From assembly GCA_949128115.1 (NCBI GenBank), contig OX421967.1:25994635-26058634 (forward strand): a stretch of DNA of 64,000 nucleotides. The letters are read 5' to 3'. The stretch comes from Anaspis maculata. Its lineage: Eukaryota; Arthropoda; Insecta; Coleoptera; Scraptiidae. This document shows, piece after piece, positions 24,545 to 36,612 of the stretch (position 1 is the stretch's first letter; every line of letters starts with the position of its first letter). Both the position numbers and the translations under genes were made by a program. The notes under the pieces are model-generated. The model ran no database searches. It was not told the DNA's origin and was given only the letters and a program-made list of their open reading frames with translations.

Positions 24545-27500
24545 TTACTTAGTTCTAACAACTTTCTTGGGCTTATTCACGGACGGTCCCTTGAGCTCTT
24601 TGATTACGAGCGCCACATATGGAGTCTTTGTCCATTTTCTTTCTTTCATGTATTCCGAACTGCAAATTTGAACAAGAAGAAATCAAAACGAGAACTCCAC
24701 AAACTGATCTGCATCGACTTACATTTCGTCCCTTTCGCTTTTGGACCACAAAGTGAACGCGTATATTGTGACGTAGATAAAAGCGTGGTCGGCTTCCCTT
24801 GGTAAAAACCTGCCCAAGACATCCTTAACGAATTGTTTTTGGTAGCCTGGTTTTGACATCACTTTCGAACCCAGAAGTCCCCTGGCACAGGACTGTTTTT
24901 TTTTTACGATTAGAACCGTAGATTATAACAAATGATTACAGCCAAAGCTTTAAAGCAAAAGGCTCAAAGCAATATATTCAACTTTTACCTTGAAGCTCTT
25001 GGTCTGACTGGATTGAAGATCAAAACGACCGTCTTTCTCCATGATTTCCTTGTACCAGTCATAGAAAAACAATTCCATCAGCGAACTGATGTACGTTTTA
25101 GGCTCGTTTACATCAGCTTTGTCCATTGCTTCCAAAACACCGTCTATGATGTACCCATATTCCTCGTACAACTAAAATATTGTATTTTGTTAAAGAAGTT
25201 GAAATCTTCAGAGCAAGCTTATTACCGATTTATAAACACGGAAGACCACAAATACGTCCAGTTTAGGCAACGCATTGAAGTTACAAAGGTGTATGTAGTT
25301 CTTGAAGCACTCTTCACGCTTTTGCTTTAAAGCTAAAAAAACAAAAAAGGTTATTCGCCGTCTATCGCGTTCGGAGAAGGATCGCGTTACATGCAACACT
25401 TACTTTCAGGAGCATTTGTCGGAATTGGCGCCAACACTGTCTTCTGCAAGAACCTCCACACGATGGCACGGAGTTTCTTGTCGCTGATCGTCAAAAACAG
25501 GTCCTTCCTCAAGTCTGAATTCTTCAGTTCGTCGTTCATCACTGTGTACAAGCTGTGAAGTTCTTCAAACGCCTAAAAGACCAGATACATCATCATAGGT
25601 AATATAGTTATATATAGGTATTTGTTAGCAAATAATATTTGTTTGAATTGTCGATCTCTCACCAAAAACATGGTTTTGAAATTGTTATTCAAAAATACGA
25701 AAGCATTGCGAAGGAACATCTTGAGGTATTTCTTGAACAGTTGGATTTGTTCAGATAAAAAATCGGCTTCTTCGGTGTCGTCGCAATTGTGGGAGACATT
25801 TGTGTGCTTGATTTTTCTCAACATCCACACTAAATACCATTTCCAGACGATCAGTAAGTTGCCGTTTTCCTAAAGTGAAAAATTACTAGTAAGCCGATAA
25901 ATGACCACGAAACAACCAATTTGCTTCTTGAGACGAGGCGAGTCGGCGGGTAACAGTGTTTTGGCTTTGTATGCCTCATCAACGCGACCAACGCTGGAGC
26001 ACCTAGACTAAGTTGTTGGATATACTAACCGCCGGTTTCAGAAAAAGATAATTATAAGCTGATCTCTGATAACGGCATTTCTTTTTTTGGGAAATTCTAG
26101 CTGACTGATCAAGATAAACCGCTAAAATATGTAGGAAATGGATTGTTCATCTCAGTCGTGAAACGTTTTCGTCATAATCTTTCCCTCGTGTTTTATCCCT
26201 GGTTCCAGTTCCCCATTTTTCTTCACAGTCTTTCCATGACCTCAACATCCTGGTCACGGCACCAGTGAAACCGAATTTGAATAACAAACAAAAAGAATGT
26301 AGGGTTCCTAAAGACGAAAACGTTCCAGTTCTCAGTTATATTAAGTATTAAGAAACCAGCATTTCCATTAGACATCAGATGTAATTGACCAAAACAGAAA
26401 TCATGGAATAATTGATCAGCTTATCAATATTTATTATCTTTCCTGAAATCCAGCATGAGGGACATTAAAAAAGGCGTTTCGGCGTTTTCCACGCCAAGGA
26501 GGCGTGAGATGCCGAAACATCGGTGTCCGCTGATGCATTTCGTCGATTTCAGCAGCAAATTACCGAATATAACTGAATTGATTATTATTATTATTATTGG
26601 GCAATCAATGAGTTTTAAATTGATTATATGGAGGTAAACTACCAGAGTTTCATTAGAGATAAATTGAATGAAAAATTTGGGAGAAGTATCATTGCGTTAT
26701 TGGAGTTTCTCCATATTTGTACCTCGATTTTTTCCTCGCAACGTTCATATTTCAATTTGCGATGGATGTCGAATTTGGAAAGGATATGTGCCAGTTTCAA
26801 GACATCATCAATGGCTTGTGGGTCCTGCAACATGAAGGTAATAAATAGGTACAATTTGAATCATTATCAGTTGTAAACTGGGGGATGCAAAATACGGCAC
26901 GTGAGTCAGTCCTTAAATTTGTTTAGGGTTATGATGGGTCTGACCACAAAGCGCCGAGTTGGATGAGAGAAAAAAGTGCCCTATAATTGCGTTTTTACCT
27001 AGGTGAATCTTTGATTATCAACAGATGAGTAAGTATTGACATCTTGATCAATTATTTTCTGTTTTTTTGCGACTTCCATGTTCAAGTGCGTATAGCGCAC
27101 GAATAAATAATATCGACAGACAATTTCACTGTTGTTTTTTTAATTTGATTCACCTATTGAATGCCAATTTGAATTAAATGGATTACTGTAGATACTGTAG
27201 TATTACTATGTCTACTTTAGGGGTTACATAAGCCAGTGACAGAGCCTTGTTGTATTTTGTTGAGTGTCCCATAATATTATTTTCTCATTTTTCCGTGAAA
27301 AGTCGTTCTAAAATTGCCTCGAAACTTACAAGTGAAAAGTGCTGATTTAAAAGTGGAATGATTACAAGTTACGCTACTCATTTTCTAGTCTTCACTTACC
27401 CTGTAATAGCCCAGGATTGTTAAACGCCACTGTGACGATTACAAGGACCAATATGATGACAAAAAGTCAAGCTAATCGTTTCTAAATCTCGATTGTGGAT

Positions 27501-30500
27501 TTGTAAGAACACAAAGTAATAAACAATAGCTCAAATAACGATAGGTCACGAAAAAGTAAAGGAAAGTTATTACCTTGTTCACTTTAGAAACGTACTCCCT
27601 CTGAATCTCTTCGAGTTTTTGGTTCGTCTTGAAGTACATGCTTTTGGACAAGGCGTCCATCAAAGCCACCAAGTTCTTGATGACCGTTTCATCGCGCGTA
27701 TCCTCCAGTTGCGCTTTGATCTCGTCCGCAATGGACTCGTAGAACTGAAGAACGACTCATTTTACACGATAATACTTGCAGGAAGAAAGGAAATTTAAAA
27801 TCTCAAACCTCGGGGAACATTTCGTAGGGGCAAACGCTGTAGTCGATCATAGTCAAAATTTTGGTGAATTTACGCATAGATTTTGGTGTGGCCATCACCT
27901 CAAACAGTTCGCTGATGCTGCCGGCCAGGGTTTGAAGAAGGTCGCAGTGATCGCCGCTTGTAGCAGGTTTTTCTTGAAAAAAAAATTGCATTGTTTTTAT
28001 GAAGTTCGTAGGTAACTATTAAAAAGTCAATGCGGCAACCAAAGAGCAAACAGCCATAACAGGGCTGACGGCTATCAGTTTCGGTATGTTGCACTGCTCA
28101 CTCCGTTACATTTGATGACTACTCGATGCCGTTTGGTACAAATGTTTTACACACCCATGCTTTCATTATAGGAGGTGTTTCAGGACGCCGTATACATGGT
28201 GAACAAAAATTTTGAAAAATATGGGCAAATACCTCGGCAAATACCAAATTTTATCTTGCCAGGCGGCGCTGAAGTAGCCGGAGTAATTTAAATGGGGTGG
28301 TTATTATTGAATATGGCTTGAATTCTGTCTGCTTTGTGTTGGCAGCCATCTACACCAGAATTGGGTGCCATCTAGGCAGAAGTGTTGTTAATGTTATGTC
28401 GTTTTGAGGAAAACGTTTCCGGCAAAATTCCAAGTAAAATATGGTCACGTTTGTAGAATTTTTATTTCTTACTCTTTAACATCGACAGGCATATTGGTGA
28501 AATTAATTTGACGACTTCGATAGTGATGACATTTAGATGTCATCAACTACTCCAGCTACACCGGCGTCCTCTGAAAAACTGTCAATATTTGCCTCCATTG
28601 GGAGTCATTAAAATCACATGTAGAATGTAGATTCGAAATTTAATTATTGCTTATCAAGTAAGATCTTCCGCCGTTTCTAAAATATTTCCTAATTAATGGT
28701 CGGGTTCGTGGAAATTGACATTTTTCAATCAATCAGTGGCTTTTCAAGATATTCAAGTAAAATTTGGTATGTCCGCAAAAAATGACCATGTGTTGCCACC
28801 GTCGCCACCTACCTACTATTTTCGAAAATATGACAGTCAAGTTTTATGGCCGCCATCATAAATTCGCCTATTCGATAATGAATTGTTCACCCTGTATACG
28901 GAGTCTGCACAGACCGTCATTTTGCCAACACCACATCAAATGCAAGGTGGTGATGGTTTTATGGCGCTTAACAATTTGAGCTCGGATTTGAGTGAAATTA
29001 TACTTATGGGCTATTTATGATTACACCGAACTGAACGTAATATTCCCTGTTGATAGTGGGAACAGAAGCATCATTTCTCCATTCAAATTTTGTATGAATA
29101 GAGACTGACGAAAAAGCGATAAAAATAACGAAGGCACGATAAGAAAAACCTTCAGAAGCCGCTCCTCTGTGCACGGAAATCTTCCCAGTCAAGAAGTAGC
29201 CGACAACATCAACCATGATGCCAAGCAATATGTTCTTCAGGTACATCTCGTAATCGGGATCCAGCAAAAATACGACGTAATACTCCCAGTGCTCCAACTG
29301 AGGAGCGTATTCCCAGCAGGCCTCGACCAGACGGTGGGTGAGATGTTCAACCTGAACAATTAACGCGTCTTAATTTGTTTTTTCTATTCGCTGGGACGAA
29401 GCGAACCCCTTTGATGCCGTTCGTCGATTTGAGGTTTTCCAATTCATTTACGAGTCTGGGGAAAACCATCAAAGACTCGACGTCGCCGACGTTGTGGATC
29501 TGATTGAAAGTGATGAAGAAATTGGCGGAGGCTTTGGCCAGTTCGAGGTTGTGATCGTTGAACATCTCCTTGGCGATTTCCGAGCAAATTGGATAGGTGA
29601 CGTAGTTCAAATACCTAATAAAAAATAAATAAAAAACATGTCGGGCAATGTAAAAAAACTCAGAAGTTGCAATGTACCATTCTCCCAGAAGCATTTTATG
29701 GAATATTCTAATCGCCATTATTTGAACTTTTGGGTTGGCATCTCTGATGCGACCTTCGACTCCAGTAACGTATCGCTGAAGCCTAGGCAACAAGTATTTC
29801 GCCACTTCCGCTATCTCCACCATCTTGAGGCACGTTTGCATGGCCGCCATACAAACCTGATTGTCCTAAAATACCAAATTATAATGTTTTCATCAAGACC
29901 TGTGATAGAGGTCCTTTCCATCAGGATCTGTATTTTCATTTCCAAATAAAGTTCTGAATAACTTTATCTAGCAGATAAGTATTGCATATGAAACAGCATT
30001 CATCATTCTTCTGCCAAATAACGTTATTCAAAAGTTGCCAAGAGACATAAGGTTTGTTCGCGTCGCATGAACTTTTTGCACTTTCTGCACCCTAGCCAAT
30101 AGCGTAGGGTCCCTGGCAGCAGCTGACCAATCACAGCAGTTTGAGTGCAGAAAGTGCAGAAAGTTCATGCGACGCGAACAAACCTAGTATGTCACCCCCC
30201 TCCATGGTCACCCCTTAAGTCACTTTCAGTTTGAAGGATTGTCAAATTTGGCGCGCCAGAGACAGCTTCTTATTAAACATAACTGACGCAACTACCGAAG
30301 CGAGGTCAGTATGTCAATAAATACGCTTCTCCTAACGCGTCAATCTGAAATTCGGACCCAGCTGAAATCGTGCCGATTTGGAAGTTATAAAGAAAACGCA
30401 CCATTACATTACACCTCCTTTGGGTGATCATGAACTTACCGAATCCAACTGAACACGACGCATGATATACTTAATGTTCATGCTGTTGACGTAATAAGCC

Positions 30501-33500
30501 GGATCTAGTTCCATCCAAACAGCAAGTTCTTCCAGACATTTCAGCGCTATCATGTGACAAGGACGTTCGAAAAATTTCTCGCTAAAAACCGAGTTTCGCT
30601 TCAGTTAATTTTTTGTCGTCAAGTTGCAATTAGTAACAAAGTAAGTTGGTCAAAAATCCCAACAAATACGTGCATAGTTACACTGTGTAATATTGTTTTA
30701 ACTTACATGTTCAGCTGATAAAGCGTGTACCAGTGCTTGAGCTGGCGTTGGAGCTCTTCGATCCGCTTTGTTTTCATATCGCGATCGTCGTTGTTGTCAC
30801 GCGAAAACCTTAAGTAGGCTTTCAAAGTGGCCGTGTTCAATTTAAGCACTAAAAATTGGCATCATTGTAACTTTGGTTGTCTGCACCCTGTTCATAGTAG
30901 AACTCTCGGTAGAACCACAGAATAGCTATTTTGAGTACAGACACAACTTAACGGAGAAATTGAAACAGAATGAGATAGAAAAGTGAACTACCGGATAGTC
31001 ACTGGTATTCGGCAACACCCGGTTGGTGCATGTGGTCCGACTGGACGCTGAGCGAGTGAAAATAAGGGCGGATAACGCGGACAAGCTGGTTCTGTTTTTC
31101 ATGTCGAAACAGAGCTATTTTCACTCAAGAATGTAGTGAAGCCTAGGGCTCAAGATGGCACTTTTATTCCAACAGTGAGTAAACCTCATTACTAGATATG
31201 TCTACACTCATCTCTGGTGGAATTGATTATTTCGTATGCAACATCGCTATTCTGTGGTGTAACCAACCAATGGAATGGAAAGACAGAGCAAGGTTCTTAC
31301 CCAGAACAGCTCCAGTAATGAGTGTAGAATTTGTAATATTTTTGTTGCGGGTATGATCAGTCATTGCAGTTACGAAAGTGAAAATGTGGCCATATATCTG
31401 GTCGTCGAAGAGCAACCTTGCTTCCAAACATTCAGTAATCCAGGCATCAAGGAACAGGCCAACTACGGTTTCGATTGCTCGGCTTTGAGGGGAATTTTTC
31501 ATGAAGCAAAACACGGCTTTGGGCTGGAACAGTGAAAATTCAATTGAGTACAGGTGATCCACCGAAAGTTCCCCCTGCTAGAATTTTCCCCGTTTGAATA
31601 AATTATTAGCAGGGAAAAACAATTTTCGTAACAATTTTTCCCGTAGAATTCAGTTTTGGACAGCAAAATTTTCAATATCTTGCAGTACGTATACAGAGTG
31701 TGCATTTTCAAACTTTCCACCTCAGATTTTTTGGCACCAATTTATTTTCCAGGAAAACGCCGAAACAAGCAAATTTTTATTTTGATTTCCCATCAGGATC
31801 TTCATAATTATCTTATTGTTAATTGAAGAAAAGTTATTCCCCTATAGTAGTCAACTCCCAATTGAGAACCGATTTTCTAGCGAAAACAGGTCGATTTTTA
31901 TTTTGAAAAGGACATCTGAAACACGTATTGCCACATTTGTGGAAGTGTCCACAGATTGTGATTTCAATTCTCATTCCTCGAAAATACCTATGATGTTCGT
32001 TCACAAGCTCAACTGTAAATGTCACTCATCTTGCATTCAACGAAATCAAGTGTTTACCTTCGGAACGAGTTACACTCAACTTTGAAGGAGTGTTTTCCTA
32101 CCCGGTCTCACTTCTTTTGCTTTTACCCCTTCTGTTCAGTACCTTGGACGGACTGTCCGGTATTCTCACCGGCAGGCAACTGAGTGCGAGTGGGTTGATC
32201 CCACGTGCGTACTCCATCGAAAATAGGCTCCTTGAGGATTCCTCGTCCATCTCATCAGGATTTCATGAAAGTACATCTGACTCCAAATTTACCTCTTCGA
32301 TTCATGTTGTGAGGTTTCAATTTCCAATAAGACGACAAGAGAGGACCGCTGAGTCGGACCTAGTCGCACCTTTGCCTGTACTGTTTACTAATTCTTCTTC
32401 TGTTTTGTATGTCGTCTGTATCTGTGGGGTTTGTGATGTGTAACCACAAGGGCATTTCGGCCGAATCCGTTATGGATACTTCTTCCTTCCGAATGCTTAT
32501 CAATAGAATGACTGAACCCGATTTTACTTATTTACTTTTCATTTGTTTTCTTGTTGACTTCTCTACTTATGTATCTCTCATTTTTGTTTCTTGTTTATTT
32601 GACTACCTGTTTACCGATCATTTCTTTACTGTTTATACTCATCTATCAATTTGACTTTATTTTGTTTGTAAACTGTAAAATTAATTGCTGAGCGTAAAGT
32701 TCGTTCCAAAGCGTAAGCGAGCGAGTTTCCTCTTGTTGTGACGTAAATAACTTGCAATAAACTAAGCAAACGTTTCAAAGAGGTTTGAGCACCAATTCAT
32801 GCTGGCTTGAAAAATGCATTACTGGGGGTGACTTCTCTGGCATTCCATCATGATTCATTCACACTTGACTTAAGTTCAGATCATTTGGGGGGGGGGATTT
32901 TTCAGCACTCAATCAGGCAATACGCAGGGGTTTCTTTGACGTGTTCTTCTCATGTGCGCCTGTCAGCGAATACGTCACTTTCTCTTTTCGATTAATTGAC
33001 AGTTTGACATGTTTCATGATTTCTTGTCCTGTTTTACTAATCTGATTTTGTGTTCATTTTATTGTTGTTAAATTCCTGCATTGTCCAAATAATTTGTAAT
33101 GATTTTTCTTGTTTCATTCGTGTATGTGTTTTGTTGTTTTTTATCCATGTTGTGCCCCCTGTGGGGGGCTGTAGCCCCCTTATAAAGCATTTTTTGGTCT
33201 ATGTTCATGGGAACTTTTTTTCTCATTTCTGGTCGTAAAATCGGCTGGCAAAGTATTGACGCCTAATTATGGGACACCGCTGTATTGCTATAACAGAATC
33301 TTTAATTAAAGGACGGCATTTCCTGTTTTTCCATCAAACGTGAGTTTCATGAAAACCATCAGTGGAGTAGGAGAATCGAAAAAAAGAAGAGTAATCTAAA
33401 ATTAAGTATGGAAAGGGATAAGTATTTGAAAATTTTAAAATTCGAAAAACTCGATTTTTTCAATTTTTTTTATACTATATTTTTTTGAAAAAAGACCCTC

Positions 33501-35150
33501 ATTTTCTTGCCATCCCAGTTTTGAATAACTCATTTTTGTGTTACATTTTTAGCTGCACAGATTTGGCAGAAACTCAGACCAACAAGAATCTATCTGTTTC
33601 TCTTTTGACCTGCAGCTAATCCAGTCTGTTTCGGCCATTTTTTATGCTAGGAAATGTCGTCCTTAGAACGAATGTTGAGTATATCTACAAATATCGATAG
33701 CAGCAAAGTTTTTAGATGCAACTTGTAACTTTCCGTAGGCTTTTGGAAACTTCTGTTATGTTATAACTAGCAGGGTAACGCCGATATGGCGTCCATTATT
33801 ATTGTTTCGGCCTGGTACCACAACCAGCAGTTAATTTTAACTACAGAGGGTCCATAAGGTTTTCACAATTCAACTATAAAAATTGATGATAATAATAATT
33901 AATAATAAATAATTTTTTTTATAGTATGCATTCTTGGTTCGTGAAACATGCTATGACTGAAATTTCAATGTTCAACAATAAGCATACAACACCGAACATG
34001 ACATTTTTTCAAGTTTCAATGACTAGATGACAGATTTCCAACGCCACCCAATTAGGAAATAGTCATGATTTTTTTTTCATATTTGACCTCGGGTTCCACC
34101 AAACTTTTAACAAACGCGATAACTTTATCTCTCTGATAGTAACTAAGCAACTGGTCATCCTATTGGCTGGTGCATAGCAAAACTATCAGCGTGATAGATT
34201 TAATCTGCTTTTAAAATTCTGGTGGAACCCGAGGTATGTGTCTTGATCGATAGCTTTTAAATTCCTTCCAGAACATAAAAGATAATAAGATTTAAGACGT
34301 TTTCCGAGAGTTACACATGAATTTTGTTGCGCTCGAGGAGCTTTCGTTGAGATTATGGAATTTCTAGCCGAAGTTCAGCCTACGAAGTTTGCATTAGTAT
34401 GGGTTTGAATTAGAGAGGTTTCTAGTGTATTTGTTTTCAAAACCAACCCTAAAGTGTTTAATGTTAATCGCACAGCATGTACCTCCACGTGACCCCCATG
34501 GCCTGCCATAATCCTGACGAGTCCTTTGCTAGTATTTGAATGCTTGAAATCAAAGAACTTTTCGACGTCCAAGTCCTGGTATCCGGCTAAGTCCACAAAA
34601 AACTGCACCATGACCGTGACCAACTTCTTGCAATCTCTGTGGTTCTTGGCCAACCAGTCTTCGGCTATCACCTGAAAAAACACGCCTGTATTATCAAACA
34701 CATTTCAAATATTCAAATGAATAAGTTATCGTCAATATAAGCCAAGCAAACCTGCACTTGTCCAGGTCTGGCCATGATTTGCCCGAAGATCGACTCCGGG
34801 TCTCTGGGGGCCAGGGCGGCCCAGGCTCCCGGCCATTTTACTGGTTTCAGGGTGGTCTCTTTCGTGGCATCGGTGGCGTTGATGTCGATATCAGAATCGG
34901 AGCTCTGCGAAACTTCCGACCTCGGGGAATCTAAGGCCCTTGATGCCTGGCGAGGAACGTTCGACCTGGAGGAACTTATTGTCCCTGAATCCGTCGCGTT
35001 GGAGTTCCTTCGGGCGAGACTCTCAGATGAGATTCTTGATATGCTGGGCGAAGTCATGAGAGGAACTGTGACTTCGTTCACTGGAGTGCTGGTGCCTCTG
35101 GTTTCTTGTGAACTTTTCTCCGACCTGGATCTTAGTCTTCGGTGAGGCAT
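24545..35150 (-). CDS. Cohesin subunit STAG/stromalin (SA) family protein, divergent, 17 exons
   Basis: STAG proteins are HEAT-repeat subunits that bind the kleisin of the cohesin ring. Exons, 5' to 3': 35150-34752, 34671-34483, 31523-31301, 30848-30707, 30581-30440, 29865-29678, 29614-29407, 29351-29150, 27972-27809, 27744-27574, 26824-26723, 25869-25663, 25572-25404, 25332-25226, 25171-24989, 24892-24723, 24659-24545. The phases agree and give 1026 aa, slightly short for the family (about 1,100-1,270). The N-terminus (1-133) is Ser/Arg-rich and probably disordered. From residue 134 AEDWLAKNHRDCKKLV matches the STAG VVDDWIxxYKxDRDxAL segment. ALKCLEELAVWMELDP with NSMNIKYIM at about 325-360 is the stromalin-conserved domain. 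VEACWEY, ELFEVM and the last exons follow STAG order. The usual long acidic C-tail is missing. It could be a meiotic paralogue. Confidence 0.8.
30050..30185. mobile_element. Hairpin MITE in STAG intron 5
   Basis: AGGTTTGTTCGCGTCGCATG followed by AACTTTTTGCACTTTCTGCA pairs almost perfectly with TGCAGAAAGTGCAGAAAGTT followed by CATGCGACGCGAACAAACCT. It is a 136-bp element with about 40-bp arms. Confidence 0.8.
32668..33150 (+). repeat. Dispersed repeat, copy 1 (inverted copy at 53815-54305)
   Basis: About 480 bp in STAG intron 2 that matches the reverse complement of 53815-54305 at roughly 80% by eye. Shared blocks include GAGCGTAAAGTTC, CAAAGCGTAAGCGAGC, GCAATACGCAGGGGTTTCTT and AAATTCCTGCATTGTC. 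The class is unknown. It has neither clear TIRs nor an RT motif, and the flanks diverge abruptly. Confidence 0.65.
33151..34482. other. Rest of STAG intron 2
   Basis: AT-rich intron sequence. Around 33710-33870 it resembles 16700-16860 upstream of the FAR gene (shared AACTTCTGTTATG, then GGTAACGCC/GGTAGCGCC and GGCGTC, CAGCAGT, CAG..GTCCAT). Nothing coding is supported. Confidence 0.4.
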
Positions 35151-36612
35151 TTTTTAAAATTGCCCGGGTGGTCGATCGTACAACAAGCGGTTGCAATTTT
35201 TGAAATATACGCAAGAACAGAGAAGAACAAGATGGCGCATGTGCAAGCCCGCCCAAGCTACTACCAAGAGTACCAAACTACCAAAGTACCAAACTGAAAA
35301 TCAGTCCTCTAGTTACTTTCAGAATTGCCAACGCCGGTGCTGAAATAAATTCTAAAAATGTTCATTAGAAATTTAAAATTTTCAATTTTTCAATTGACCA
35401 TATTATTTATTCAGAGCGCAGTCGCAGATCGGGGAGAGAGACAACCACATGTGCTGGGTTGAAACTCCCATAAGAATATGCATGTTGAATGACTTTGTAA
35501 AATGATCAATTCAAGGTGCAAATTGACAATTTCAACGAATGTATAACATAGCAAGTGTGTAAAAAGAAATACCTGATCTACTTTTTACCATAATGAAATG
35601 GAAAATCTTGCTGTGAAGTTTATGCGAAGCAATTTAAAATGGGGTTTTTGAATCCAAAACAATTTCAAATTACCCGCCATATTTTATTGCACAACTTCCG
35701 CTAACGAGAATTTTGACAGCGCTTGAAAGCGAACCGAGCGTCAGCCGTCACGTAAAAGTATGGTTAAAAAGGTTAAAACGTCCCAAGAATCAAGAAAACA
35801 CCTTGAAATCGTAAATTCTGACAGCGACAGCAAAGTTTCGTTTTCTATGCATGCTGTGGCGCGCGAGATCTTCTACTGCAGTGCGCATGGTCACAGGCAC
35901 ATACCTAACTTACAAATGACTAGTGGAAGGGGAAAGTGAGAATAATTAATATGGTCTATGTAATGCGTAATGCGTAACGTGGTACGCGTTGGTGGTACTG
36001 GTTAGTGTTGTGAAAATACAGTATTTTATTTTTGGGGTATTATAATACAGAGCATAATACGGTGTTTAACCCTGTATTATACACAAAATTTGAATTTAAT
36101 TGAAAAAAGAAACAAAAACCCAATTTTGGCCAATGGCCGCTGATAGTTTCGCTCCAAAACTTTGCAGGTGTCATCAGCCGTAGCCGTAGCCGTAGCCCCC
36201 AGCTTATCACTTTATTTTTGCTCCAAAAAGTCATTTTACTGAAAATAAAAAGTGTCCCAGCAAACACGCAAGTATCGGCCGACTCGCGGTTTAATGATGG
36301 CAATGATGGCGAAGTGATGGCTCATGCCAGCATTTCACCAGAGTATAAGAAGCGCTTACCAGAATCAGGTAATCAGGTAAGTGTCTGTAAGTTGCTGAGC
36401 CATTGATTACGAAGGTTGATTGTTGCTTCCCAACGACGGTAAAGCTAGCTAGCCGCCGCGCCGGTGGGATACCGCACGTCGGCCGCCATTTCATCGGCGC
36501 ACAGGTCCTGTACAACTTCAAAGCGCTGGGCCAACACTACTGCGATGGAATCAGTGCATTTGTACGATGCTGGCCCGTTGCATCCGTGTTTGTTGGGGTA
36601 GGTATAGAATAT
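35151..36612. other. Upstream region of the STAG gene
   Basis: Probable promoter and 5'UTR of the minus-strand STAG gene near 35151-35260. At 36178-36200 there is a short GTAGCC hexamer run. A GC-rich patch at 36440-36600 keeps an open plus-strand frame with an exon-like end (GTTGGG followed by GTAGGT), but no known motif. Confidence 0.35.

Noticed and set aside
24932..25330. 132-aa plus-strand ORF
   Set aside because: Antisense to STAG exons 14-15, which have good splice sites and a family match; a shadow frame.
32090..32443. 117-aa plus-strand ORF with hydrophobic N-terminus resembling a signal peptide
   Set aside because: Start is not ATG, no acceptor or donor of quality, and it abuts a dispersed repeat; most likely retroelement-derived.
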